A DNA stretch of 64,000 bases from Oscillibacter valericigenes Sjm18-20 (GTDB lineage Bacteria; Bacillota; Clostridia; Oscillospirales; Oscillospiraceae), in the NCBI GenBank assembly GCA_000283575.1, contig AP012044.1, positions 682,001-746,000 of the forward strand, written 5' to 3'. Position numbers and translations under genes: made by a program. Shown in pieces: positions 25,797-33,938 of the stretch. The notes beneath the pieces were generated by a model, which worked only from the letters and a program-made list of their open reading frames with translations, was not told where the DNA came from and did not search any database. Every line of letters starts with the position of its first letter. Position 1 is the stretch's first letter.

Positions 25797-26750
25797 ATGA
25801 AACGAAAATCTGACCTTTTACGAGAGAATCCACTTTTCCACAGCCTGTTCGAGAGCAGCAGAGTCGGGCAGATCATTTTAGATGATCAATGCCGCCCTGT
25901 TTCCGTTAACAGGCGAATGTATGAATTTTTTGATCTGAATCCCAATCAAAAAACAGACATGCCGTTCGGCCAAATTTTTCACTGCAGCAGTTTCGGCGCA
26001 AGCTGCCCTGCATGCGGGATAGACAGGAATGACCGATGCGCGCTGATGCATGCAATAAAAATCATTCAAAAAGGCGGAATGATAGACAACAATACCATGC
26101 AGTTTTCATTTTGTAGGGAAGGCCGCGAAGAAATAAAATGGTTTCAGCTGAATGGTTCTTCCGTAACCTGCCGCAATCGGACCTACATTTTGTTGATTTT
26201 TGCCGATATCACCGATTTAAAGCAGAGGGAAAAGCGCCTGAAGGAGCTCTTATCCCTGGATCTTGCCACTGGAACGACAAATAAGTACGGACTGCTGAAA
26301 TCCATCAAGCGGCGTGTCCGGGCGGACAACGAGCAGCAGTATAGCCTGTGCATGATCGACTTTGACAATTTCAAACAGCTCAACGATCTATACGGACATT
26401 TGTTTGGAGACAAGGTACTGGAGAAGTTTTCCGACATTGCCCACCGCCATATAAGAAAAGGAGACATTCTCGGGAGATATGGCGGAGAGGAATTCGTGTT
26501 CATTTTCAATAGTATCGATGAAAAGCAGGCATTTCAAATTCTCAAGCGCATTAATACGGAATTGACGCAACATTTTTCAAAAACGACAAAGCAGCCGGTA
26601 ACGTTCAGCGCCGGAATTGTTGCTGTGGATGGTGGCTGTCAGGCTATGTCCTACAAAGAACTGCTGGGGCGGGCTGACCAACTGCTGTATGAAGCCAAAA
26701 ATCTGGGCCGTTCAAGAGCAATGGGACAACAGGAAGGCGGACTTTTATAG
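25797..26750 (+). CDS. PAS-GGDEF diguanylate cyclase
   Basis: A 317-residue protein. An N-terminal PAS-like domain (about residues 10-145) holds a cysteine cluster (FHCSSFGASCPACG, then DRC). A GGDEF domain from about 150 follows, with the active-site loop GRYGGEEFVFIF and the nucleotide-binding segment CMIDFDNFKQLNDLYGH. It should make c-di-GMP. The cysteines suggest redox, metal or cofactor sensing, which is inference. It is third in line after the chemoreceptor and HD-GYP genes. Confidence 0.92.
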   Translation: MKRKSDLLRENPLFHSLFESSRVGQIILDDQCRPVSVNRRMYEFFDLNPNQKTDMPFGQIFHCSSFGASCPACGIDRNDRCALMHAIKIIQKGGMIDNNTMQFSFCREGREEIKWFQLNGSSVTCRNRTYILLIFADITDLKQREKRLKELLSLDLATGTTNKYGLLKSIKRRVRADNEQQYSLCMIDFDNFKQLNDLYGHLFGDKVLEKFSDIAHRHIRKGDILGRYGGEEFVFIFNSIDEKQAFQILKRINTELTQHFSKTTKQPVTFSAGIVAVDGGCQAMSYKELLGRADQLLYEAKNLGRSRAMGQQEGGLL

Positions 26751-26789
26751 AGCGGGTTCATACCGTGGCACCATAGAGCCAAATACAGA

Positions 26790-26815
26790 GGGCGGCTGAA
26801 ATCTTTCAGCCGCCC
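26790..26815 (+). terminator. Hairpin after the GGDEF gene
   Basis: A perfect 12-bp stem GGGCGGCTGAAA with its complement and a two-base loop, 40 bases past the GGDEF stop. There is no clear T-run, so terminator function is moderate. It marks the end of the signalling block. Confidence 0.5.
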
Positions 26816-26902
26816 CACTCGTGCAAATGCTTACCATGTGATACGCTCGGAGAAGTTGAACCCCAAGGCTCAGGGAGAGAATAAAAAGATATCGCCATAA
26901 CC

Positions 26903-26943
26903 TTGACAAATCAATTGCTTAATAATATAATATTCAACGTTGA
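26903..26943 (+). promoter_or_regulatory. padR promoter with overlapping palindromic operator
   Basis: TTGACA (26903-26908), 17-base spacer and TATAAT (26926-26931), a full consensus promoter. The palindrome TCAACGTTGA (26934-26943) sits just after the -10. The same CAACGTTG core occurs before the ABC genes at 27552-27559. Autorepression by PadR is the natural reading. Confidence 0.75.
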
Positions 26944-26960
26944 GTAATGCGGGAGGTGAG

Positions 26961-27506
26961 ATGGGATTGACACGGTTACTTGTTCTTGGAATATTAGATG
27001 TTCAGTCAATGTCCGGCTACGATATTCAGCAGACGCTGCAGAAAACGGACGCGGAGCGCTGGGGCGGGGTGTTGATTGGTTCCATCTACCATGCTCTAAA
27101 AAAGATGGAGCAGGAAGGTTATGTTGAGATTACCAGTATAGAACAGACAGGACACCGCCAAAAAGCGGTTTACGCCATTACGCAAGCAGGACGGACGTAT
27201 CTCCAGACGCTTATTAAAGATTCGCTGAAAGCCTCTTCTGTGCAGTACCCCTCAACACTATATTCCGGCCTGTCCTTTTATGAAAAACTGCCTGCGGACG
27301 AATGCCGCAGGGCTCTGGAAGAACAGCGCATTGCTCTGGAAGAAGAATATCATGCCGTGAAACACGGATTAGAGGCCAAAGATACCGCTATGCAACACAA
27401 GATCCCCCCGATGGTGAATCTGATCATGGAAAATATGTTTTCAATCATAAAGCAACAGCAGGATTTTGTCGACAGGGCTTTGGCGCTTTTAGAGACGGAA
27501 CACTAA
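26961..27506 (+). CDS. PadR-family transcriptional regulator
   Basis: About 181 residues from ATG 26961 behind GGGAGGTGAG; an in-frame TTG at 26940 lies in the operator and is rejected. An N-terminal winged helix (LLVLGILDVQSMSGYDIQQ, GSIYHALKKMEQEGYVE, KAVYAITQAG) and a C-terminal helical dimerisation part make it a PadR/Vir-type repressor. It is upstream of an ABC-2 exporter whose leader carries the same palindrome, so it probably represses both. Confidence 0.92.
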   Translation: MGLTRLLVLGILDVQSMSGYDIQQTLQKTDAERWGGVLIGSIYHALKKMEQEGYVEITSIEQTGHRQKAVYAITQAGRTYLQTLIKDSLKASSVQYPSTLYSGLSFYEKLPADECRRALEEQRIALEEEYHAVKHGLEAKDTAMQHKIPPMVNLIMENMFSIIKQQQDFVDRALALLETEH

Positions 27507-27510
27507 AAAT

Positions 27511-27534
27511 TTCTCCCCCGTAACCGGGGGAGAA
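27511..27534. terminator. Stem-loop between padR and the ABC genes
   Basis: A 10-bp stem TTCTCCCCCG with its complement around TAAC, five bases after the padR stop. No T-run follows on the plus strand, so it may be a weak terminator or an mRNA end-stabilising hairpin. Confidence 0.45.
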
Positions 27535-27551
27535 AAAATAGAGTAAATAAT

Positions 27552-27559
27552 CAACGTTG
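27552..27559. promoter_or_regulatory. Second CAACGTTG palindrome, candidate PadR operator
   Basis: CAACGTTG repeats the core of the padR promoter palindrome, 35 bases before the ABC ATPase start. Its presence in both regulatory regions supports PadR binding. Confidence 0.55.
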
Positions 27560-27593
27560 TATAAACAATATTAATTAAATGGAGGTTTTGAAG

Positions 27594-28307
27594 ATGCAGC
27601 TCATAGAAGCGAAAGGTATACGCAAACGGTTCCACAGTCGTGAAGTTGTGAAGGGAATTGATCTGGAAATCCGGCAGGGCGAAATTCTTGCCTTGATTGG
27701 AACGAATGGGGCCGGAAAATCAACCACACTGGCAATGCTATTGGGGATATTTCCGCCAGATGCGGGAACAATCACGCGCTGGCGGGACGATTATAAGGCG
27801 CATATCGGCGTTCAATTGCAGTCCACTCCCTTTTTTGAAGGCTACACCGCCGAAGAAAATCTGCGGCTTTTTGCCGCGCTCTATAATGTGAAAATGGATC
27901 AAGGACAAATTCAGCAAAAACTGGAGGAATGTAAGTTGCAGGGCGCGGGAAAGACGCTTGCGTCGCGCTTATCCGGCGGGCAGCAAAAAAGGCTTGCAAT
28001 CGCTGTTACGACGCTGCATCATCCTGATTTTATAATACTGGATGAGCCCGCGGCAGGGCTTGACCCCTGCGCCCGGCACGAGATAAGAACCATGATTGTA
28101 AGGTTGGCAAAAAATGGAGCAACCGTGCTTTTTTCATCCCATGACATGGAAGAAGTATCCCGCATTGCGGACCGCATTATTTTGATGCACGAGGGGCGAA
28201 TTGCAGCCCAAGGTGAGCCGAAAAGTCTTTTAAAGCAATATCATGCAGAAAACCTTGAAAGCGTCTATCTTGAATTGACCGACGGCACGCAAGCCGGGAG
28301 GAAATAA
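27594..28307 (+). CDS. ABC-2 exporter ATP-binding protein
   Basis: About 237 residues from ATG 27594; the in-frame ATG at 27579 overlaps the GGAGG ribosome-binding site and is rejected. Walker A GTNGAGKST, Q-loop HIGVQLQST, signature LSGGQQKR, Walker B FIILDEPAAGLD, H-loop SSHDM. It is in the CcmA/DrrA-type group. The permease follows one base later. Export of a drug or peptide is inferred from the PadR linkage. Confidence 0.92.
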   Translation: MQLIEAKGIRKRFHSREVVKGIDLEIRQGEILALIGTNGAGKSTTLAMLLGIFPPDAGTITRWRDDYKAHIGVQLQSTPFFEGYTAEENLRLFAALYNVKMDQGQIQQKLEECKLQGAGKTLASRLSGGQQKRLAIAVTTLHHPDFIILDEPAAGLDPCARHEIRTMIVRLAKNGATVLFSSHDMEEVSRIADRIILMHEGRIAAQGEPKSLLKQYHAENLESVYLELTDGTQAGRK

Positions 28308-28308
28308 C

Positions 28309-29025
28309 ATGAAGACAATATTCAGCCTTACCTTCAAATCTGCATGCCGAGACCCATTTTTACTGCTGTGGTCTCTGATTTTTCCAATTGGCGGTGCGAT
28401 TGGATTGGGAGTTTTTATAAAATCCCCGGATTATCCGGAACACATATTAACCGGCATGATGGCGGTCAGCATTTTGTTCTACGCATTGACAACCACATCC
28501 TTTGCCATACTGACACAGCGCCGGAGAGGCGTCTACAATCTGCTGCGGGTAACGCCTCTGCCCCTTTGGAAATATGTATGCAGTCTATCAGGGGCGTGGA
28601 CTTCTATTTCCTTCCTGTGTGCAGTTCTTGTCATGCTGTCCGGAATATTCGCACTTAAATTGAGCGTTTCAATTTCCGCTTTTTTTGCCCTGGTCCCGGT
28701 TCTTACAATTGCCCCGCTGGGCTATGTTCTATTTAGCTTTTTCATAGCCAGCCTAAGCCGGACAGAGAACGATGCCAGCATTTTGACAAACCTTATTACG
28801 CTTCCCCTTGTTTTTTGCAGCGGTGCTTTTTACTCCCTGAAAAGCGCCCCGCAATTTCTCCGGATTATTAACGGATTCAATCCGTTTCAGTGGTTCATAA
28901 ATGCGCTGCGCAGTGCATTTGACTTATCATGGGACAGCTACTTTATAAACACAGGACTTGTATCATTAGCGGCGCTTGTCGCGTTCCTGCTGGCACTGAA
29001 AACATTCCGATATACGGATGCATAA
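28309..29025 (+). CDS. ABC-2 type transporter permease
   Basis: A 238-residue protein with about six membrane segments. Typical ABC-2 features are the early cytoplasmic RRRGVYNLLRVTPLP after segment two and FCSGAFYSLKSAPQFLRIINGFNPFQWF before the last segment. It begins right after the ATPase stop, behind GGGAGG. Confidence 0.9.
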   Translation: MKTIFSLTFKSACRDPFLLLWSLIFPIGGAIGLGVFIKSPDYPEHILTGMMAVSILFYALTTTSFAILTQRRRGVYNLLRVTPLPLWKYVCSLSGAWTSISFLCAVLVMLSGIFALKLSVSISAFFALVPVLTIAPLGYVLFSFFIASLSRTENDASILTNLITLPLVFCSGAFYSLKSAPQFLRIINGFNPFQWFINALRSAFDLSWDSYFINTGLVSLAALVAFLLALKTFRYTDA

Positions 29026-29033
29026 AAACCGGA

Positions 29034-29066
29034 AGGTCCCCGCTGTTTATTCGACAGCGGGGACCT
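29034..29066 (+). terminator. Hairpin after the ABC permease
   Basis: A perfect 13-bp stem AGGTCCCCGCTGT with its complement and a 7-base loop, just past the permease stop. It ends the padR/ABC unit. Confidence 0.7.
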
Positions 29067-29196
29067 GTCGGCTTTTCAGCCTTTGCGCCGGTTCTATATG
29101 CCCTCGACAACTTCAAAAAATCTGACAGCGCGGTCGCACGATAAAAATTATGCCGCGCTGCATTATTTTATAGTTTTTTTCAATCATCGGAGGACT

Positions 29197-29675
29197 GCTT
29201 CCCGTGCTGGCAAGCGTGGAAGGGGAGCGGTACGAATACGAGATGAACACTGGTGGGCTTCGCCACCGACTATAGCCTGTATAGTCTGCTGGTGGTTTTC
29301 CTGTCGGGCCTGGGCGCGGCCTGCGTGCCGATTTCCAATGTGGTGGCTCGCGTTGTCAGTGCCAGCGTCAATTTTGCCGTCAACCGGCGCTTTGTTTTTC
29401 GGAGCGGAGAAAGCGTTTTAAAGACCGGCAGACAGTATTTTTTACTGGCAGCCTGCATTCTGATGGGAAATACCGCGCTGCTGAGCTTTTTAACGGAAAT
29501 TCTGGCCGTCGATAAATTCGCGGCGAAGCTGGTGACGGAGATTACTTTTTTCACGCTGAGCTTTCTCGCCCAGCATTTTTGAATATTTCGCGGAAAATCG
29601 GCGGAGGAAATGAACTCTGGGGCGGGTAATGCCTTTCCACGGCAGAAGAAATGGGGACGGTTTTATGAGAGGTAG
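29197..29675 (+). pseudogene. Remnant of a glycosyltransferase joined to a GtrA-family protein
   Basis: The reading around 29200-29245 (LLPVLASVEGERYEYEMN) resembles the C-terminus of a family 2 glycosyltransferase. It runs out of frame into a GtrA-like membrane protein (from about 29253: VGFATDYSLYSLLVV, then NFAVNRRFVFRSGE and FLAQHF) that lacks its N-terminal residues. Its frame is interrupted by TGA at 29579-29581, where the continuation IFRGKSAEE suggests a former TGG. The downstream frame ends at 29675, overlapping the next gene's start. Such genes normally flip or glycosylate lipid-linked sugars. Here they look dead. Confidence 0.7.
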
Positions 29676-30581
29676 ATATTGCTGGCCGCTGCTATACGGT
29701 CTGGCGCTGACGGCGTTCTCCGTCTATGTCCTGTTGGACGCCTTTGTCATTCCGTGCAGCTATTTGGCCGTAACGGAGGGCGCGGTTACAGCATCATCTG
29801 AAGCGGAGGGTGGCAGCACAGCGGATTATGGCGGCGCGGCGAGGAGCGCCGCCGTAATTACGGACGACTCTTATAACGACGGCAGCTGCACCATTAAGAT
29901 CACCCAATACCGCGCATGCGAGACCAATCTCTACGTGGTCGATATTACCCTGACTGATCCGCAGACGTTGAAAACCGCACTGGCCAGCAATACTTACGGG
30001 AAAAACGTAACCGCCGCCACGTCGAAGATCGCCGCAGACAACGGAGCCATTCTGGCCATCAACGGTGATTACTACGGTGCCCGGAGCGGATATGTCATCC
30101 GAAACGGCGTGCTGTACCGCAGTAGCTCGGCGGGCAGCGAACAGCAGGATCTGGTCATCGGTACGGACGGCTCCTTTTCCATCGTGCGGGAGGGGGGTGT
30201 AACGGCAGAGGAGCTGCTGGACGCCGGTGCGCAGCAGGTCCTCTCCTTTGGACCCAGACTGCTGGAAGACGGAGAAATTACGGTGGAGCAGAATACGGAG
30301 GTGGATAAAGCCAAGACCAGCAATCCCCGGACGTCCATCGGTATCCTCGGCCCGCTGCACTATGTGTTCGTGGTGGCGGACGGACGCACAAAGGCAAGTG
30401 CCGGTGTCTCCCTTTATGAGCTGGCGGAATTCATGCAGGGGCTGGGTGTACAGACTGCCTACAATTTGGATGCGGAGGCTCTTCCACCATGGTGTTCAAC
30501 GGCGCCGTCGTCAACTGTCCCACTTCGGACGGAAAGCGTATTCAGGAGAGGAAGGTGAGCGATATTGTTTTCATCGGATAA
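29665..30581 (+). pseudogene. Phosphodiester glycosidase (NAGPA-domain) protein, frameshifted near its end
   Basis: From ATG 29665: one membrane anchor (WPLLYGLALTAFSVYVLL), then an exported domain with AAITDDSYND-like start, TLTDPQTLKTAL, NGDYYGARSGYVIRNG and SFGPRLLEDG. The family core AYNLDGGGSSTMVFNG should follow. Instead the frame breaks at about 30472 because one G is missing. In the +1 frame the expected GGSSTMVFNGAVVNCP runs on to a stop at 30581. Such proteins cleave sugar phosphodiesters in cell-surface polymers. Confidence 0.8.
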
Positions 30582-30882
30582 AAGTTCTCTGCGGCGATGC
30601 GGCTGGGGGTACCTGACTGCCGCAGCTTTTTGCGGCGTGTTCGGTTTTGCCTATGAGCAGTTCAACCACGGCGTCTATTCAAACTGCATGATCCTTTTTT
30701 TCCTGATCCCGCTGCTGGGCGGCGCGCTGCCGTCTTTTCTGCTGCTTTTGGCCCGGTGCGCCCCGGGGCGGCTTGACCGTCTGCGGACTGGGCTATTATC
30801 TTCTCGCAGATGTCCGCCGCCGGCGTGCATAAACTACAAACAAAGAACGATTATTTTTCCAGAGGCGCCATCCCCACCTTGA
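30565..30882 (+). pseudogene. Truncated small membrane protein
   Basis: Open frame starting at TTG 30565 within the end of the glycosidase, with two hydrophobic segments (YLTAAAFCGVFGFAYEQF and SNCMILFFLIPLLGG). After about residue 70 the sequence loses character. A different frame near 30790-30830 reads GLGYYLLADVRRRRA then stop, suggesting an internal deletion. I do not recognise the family with certainty; it commonly sits beside phosphodiester glycosidase genes. Confidence 0.5.
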
Positions 30883-31067
30883 AAAAATTGAGGTCCCCAA
30901 AGCACTGCTGATTTGTACGTATTATTACGATTTATATAATTTGTAGGACGGATTTTCGGTAAAAAAGAACAAATACTTCTGGATTTGCAAAAGAGACGTA
31001 TAGGCAAAAAGACTGTAAAATGGGATAACTTTTCAAAAAAGTTTGGATAATTTTTCGATGACGGCTA

Positions 31068-31096
31068 TTGACTGTTACGACAATTTACGGCATAAT
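31068..31096 (+). promoter_or_regulatory. Promoter candidate upstream of the M20/transporter operon
   Basis: TTGACT (31068-31073), 17-base spacer and CATAAT (31091-31096). It gives a leader of nearly 290 bases before the first amidohydrolase. The 500-base gap 30883-31389 otherwise shows no gene. Confidence 0.6.
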
Positions 31097-31183
31097 ACAA
31101 TTTAAATAGATAAATTAGCTTTTTATTCATAACATCGATTGAAAAGTAAACAGTAGAATAAAGGCGTCTTTGTGAACTTGTGT

Positions 31184-31222
31184 AAGAGGGACTTTTGTGG
31201 ATGTTTTACAAAAGCCCCTCTT
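31184..31222 (+). terminator. Hairpin in the leader of the M20 operon
   Basis: AAGAGGG-A-CTTTTGT pairs with ACAAAAG-C-CCCTCTT, with one mismatch and a 9-base loop, followed by AATTTAT. It lies about 90 bases after the promoter and 170 before the gene, so it could end an upstream transcript or act as an attenuator. Confidence 0.5.
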
Positions 31223-31389
31223 AATTTATAAAGCCGCAGAGAAAATCAAGGTTTATGCCACTTTTTGAGACGGAAAAATTGAACTGCATAGCGGGAAAGC
31301 GCAGCGGCTCTCTTTGATAAACCGCCCACTTTCAAAGGCGTTTTAACATGGCTATCAGCCATCGCAGTCATAGAGGAGAAAGGAGTCTG

Positions 31390-32586
31390 ATGAACATGAG
31401 TGCGATTCAAACTGGAGTGGAAGCGTGCATCGACGAGATCGTCGCTATCCGCCGAGACATCCATCGGCATCCCGAGATTGGCCGGTCGGAGGTGCGGACC
31501 TCCGCGCTGATTCGGGAGAAATTGGCAGAATTCGGGGTGGACAAGATCGAGCAGCCTGTTCCCACGGCTGTGGTCGCCTTGATCCACGGTACCGTGGGAC
31601 CGGGTAAATGCGTTGCCCTGCGGGCCGACATTGACGCGCTTCCGGTGAATGAGGATACCGGGCTGCCTTTTGCCAGCCAGACACCCGGAGTGATGCACGC
31701 CTGTGGACACGATATGCACGCGTCCATGCTGCTGGGAGTGGCAAAGGTGTTATGTGGCATGAGGGACCGGTTTTGCGGAACAGTGAAACTGATCTTCCAG
31801 CACAGTGAGGACACGCTCCCAGGAGGCGCCATGGAGTTGGTGAAAAAGGGCGTTTTGGAAAATCCCCATGTGGATGCCATCTATGCCATCCACATGCTGC
31901 CGGATAAAGAGCGTGTGGGCAAGATCGGTATGCGGACAGGCGCAATGACCACCTCCGTGGACCTGTACGACGTGACGGTGACCGGCCGGGGCGGACACGG
32001 CTCCGAACCGCAGAAAACGGACGACCCCATTCTGGCCGCCTGCCAGATGATCGTGGATATGCAGCAGATCGTCGCCCGCAGGATTGATCCGCTGGAGACG
32101 GGGATTTTGTCCATCGGCAGCATCCACAGCGGCGAAGCGCCCAATGTGATCCCCGGCGAGGTGAAATTTGGCGGGGTGTCCCGGGCCTTTTCCGAGGAGG
32201 TGCGGGCGACCATCCGCCAGCAGATGTTTGCCATCGGCAAGGGTATGGAGTTTGTCTCCGGCTGCAAGGTGGACATTTACCATTACAACGGCTATCCCGC
32301 TGCCTACAATGACGCGGACCTGGTGGACTGCGCCAGAAAAGCGGTCGGGGCGGAGCTGGGCGACGACGCCATTGTGGAGCTGGAGCGGCCCATGGGCTTC
32401 AGTGAGGATTTTGCCTATTTTTATCAGATGACCGGCACGCCGTCCGCCTACTTCATGCTCTTTGGCGGACAGGGAGGAGAGGAGCTGTATCCTCTCCACA
32501 GCCCCAAAGTTGTCCTTCGGGAGGAAGCCATGCCCTACGGTATCCGGGCTATGGCAAGCATAGCCGTCGGATACCTGAACCGCTGA
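31390..32586 (+). CDS. M20-family amidohydrolase (N-acyl amino acid hydrolase-like)
   Basis: About 398 residues from ATG 31390 behind GAAAGGAG. Metal-binding and catalytic motifs: ALRADIDALPVNEDTGLPFAS, VMHACGHDMHASMLLG, HSEDTLPGGAMEL and late GFSEDFAYF. This is the zinc-dependent IAA-amino-acid/hippurate hydrolase branch, which removes acyl groups from amino acids. It lies upstream of a transporter and a second, distinct M20 gene. Confidence 0.92.
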   Translation: MNMSAIQTGVEACIDEIVAIRRDIHRHPEIGRSEVRTSALIREKLAEFGVDKIEQPVPTAVVALIHGTVGPGKCVALRADIDALPVNEDTGLPFASQTPGVMHACGHDMHASMLLGVAKVLCGMRDRFCGTVKLIFQHSEDTLPGGAMELVKKGVLENPHVDAIYAIHMLPDKERVGKIGMRTGAMTTSVDLYDVTVTGRGGHGSEPQKTDDPILAACQMIVDMQQIVARRIDPLETGILSIGSIHSGEAPNVIPGEVKFGGVSRAFSEEVRATIRQQMFAIGKGMEFVSGCKVDIYHYNGYPAAYNDADLVDCARKAVGAELGDDAIVELERPMGFSEDFAYFYQMTGTPSAYFMLFGGQGGEELYPLHSPKVVLREEAMPYGIRAMASIAVGYLNR

Positions 32587-32703
32587 CAGAGGTATTCCTG
32601 ACCCGCAGGGGGGATAGCCGGAGAAATATCTTGGTCGAAAGGTATTCCGGCGCCGCGCCGTCGGGTTTTGAATAGAAATAAGCAAACGGAAAGAGGAGAG
32701 GAT

Positions 32704-33918
32704 ATGTACAATTTTGCACTCGCATTTGTTATCTGCGCAGCCGCTTTCATTATCGGTGAGGTAGTTTCCACCGTGACGAAGGCGTGGATCCCCTCGGTCT
32801 TTGTCACCGCAGTTGTAATGCTGATCGGGTACTGGACCGTATTTCCCGCCACTCTGGTCAGCGACAGTATGCTGATTCCCTTTGGCAGCACCATCGGCAT
32901 TTACCTGCTGATTACCCACATGGGCACGGTCATCAGCCTCCAGCAGCTTAAAGAGCAATGGAGGACCATTGTGGTCTGCCTGATGGGCCTTGCCGGTATG
33001 TGCGCGCTGGCATTGCTGGTGGCGCCTTTGCTGATGGACCGTGAGCTGGTTATTGCCGGTCTGCCTCCGCTGACCGGCGGCATTGTGGCTGCCACCATTA
33101 TGCGTGACGCGGCCAAGGACGCCGGGCTCCAGACTGCTGCTGTATTTGCCATCACCATGTACTGCATTCAGGGCTTTGCCGGTTATCCCATCACCGCCGT
33201 CTGCCTTCAGATGGAGGGCAAGCGCCTGCTGAAGGAGTACCGCGGCGGAACGGTTTCCTTGACCGCCGCCGACAGGGAAGCCGTCAGCAAGGCCCAGTCT
33301 GCCACCGCAGCGGCAGCCGCTAAAAAGAAATTGATTCCCGCGATTCCCAAAAAGTTTGACTCCGCCGTGGTGGTCCTGATCAAGCTGGCCTTTGTGGGCT
33401 GGCTGGCCACGCAGCTGGGCAGCATCGTCTTCCCCGGCGTAGGTAAGATCAGCGGCGCGATCTGGGCGCTGGTTTTGGGTATCATTTTTACCACCATCGG
33501 CTTTTTGGATGCCAACTCTTTGAACAAAGCCAATTCCTACGGTATCATCATGTTTGCGCTGATGATGTATGTGTTCGACGGCCTGAAGGACTGCACGCCC
33601 GATATGTTGAAGTCCATTATTGTTCCGATGATCGTTCTGATCGTCATTGGCGTCGTCGGCATGGCGGTCATGTCCTTCATCGTTTCCAAGGTTTTGCGGA
33701 TGTCCTTCCCCATGGCCTTTGCAAATGGCCTCACGGCGCTGTACGGCTTCCCCTGCGACGCCATTATCACCGAGTCCACCTGCACGGCTTTGGCTCAGAC
33801 TCCGGAGGAGAAGGAATATCTGATGAGTAAGATGTTCCCGTCCATGATCGTGGGCGGCTTTATCACAGTCACCATCACGTCGGTCTTCGTCGCCGGCGCA
33901 TTTGCAAAAATGCTTTAA
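32704..33918 (+). CDS. Multi-pass membrane transporter, family not recognised
   Basis: About 404 residues from ATG 32704 behind AGAGGAG, with about ten to eleven hydrophobic segments and a central cytoplasmic loop (about 190-225) rich in Lys and Ala. Glycine-rich elements such as PPLTGGIVAATIM, and the general layout, recall sodium:carboxylate or glutamate symporters, but I cannot assign a family. Its position between two M20 amidohydrolases suggests it imports their substrate, an N-acylated or peptide-linked amino acid; that is inference. Confidence 0.7.
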   Translation: MYNFALAFVICAAAFIIGEVVSTVTKAWIPSVFVTAVVMLIGYWTVFPATLVSDSMLIPFGSTIGIYLLITHMGTVISLQQLKEQWRTIVVCLMGLAGMCALALLVAPLLMDRELVIAGLPPLTGGIVAATIMRDAAKDAGLQTAAVFAITMYCIQGFAGYPITAVCLQMEGKRLLKEYRGGTVSLTAADREAVSKAQSATAAAAAKKKLIPAIPKKFDSAVVVLIKLAFVGWLATQLGSIVFPGVGKISGAIWALVLGIIFTTIGFLDANSLNKANSYGIIMFALMMYVFDGLKDCTPDMLKSIIVPMIVLIVIGVVGMAVMSFIVSKVLRMSFPMAFANGLTALYGFPCDAIITESTCTALAQTPEEKEYLMSKMFPSMIVGGFITVTITSVFVAGAFAKML

Positions 33919-33938
33919 TGAATAGGAAGTGCTAAAAG

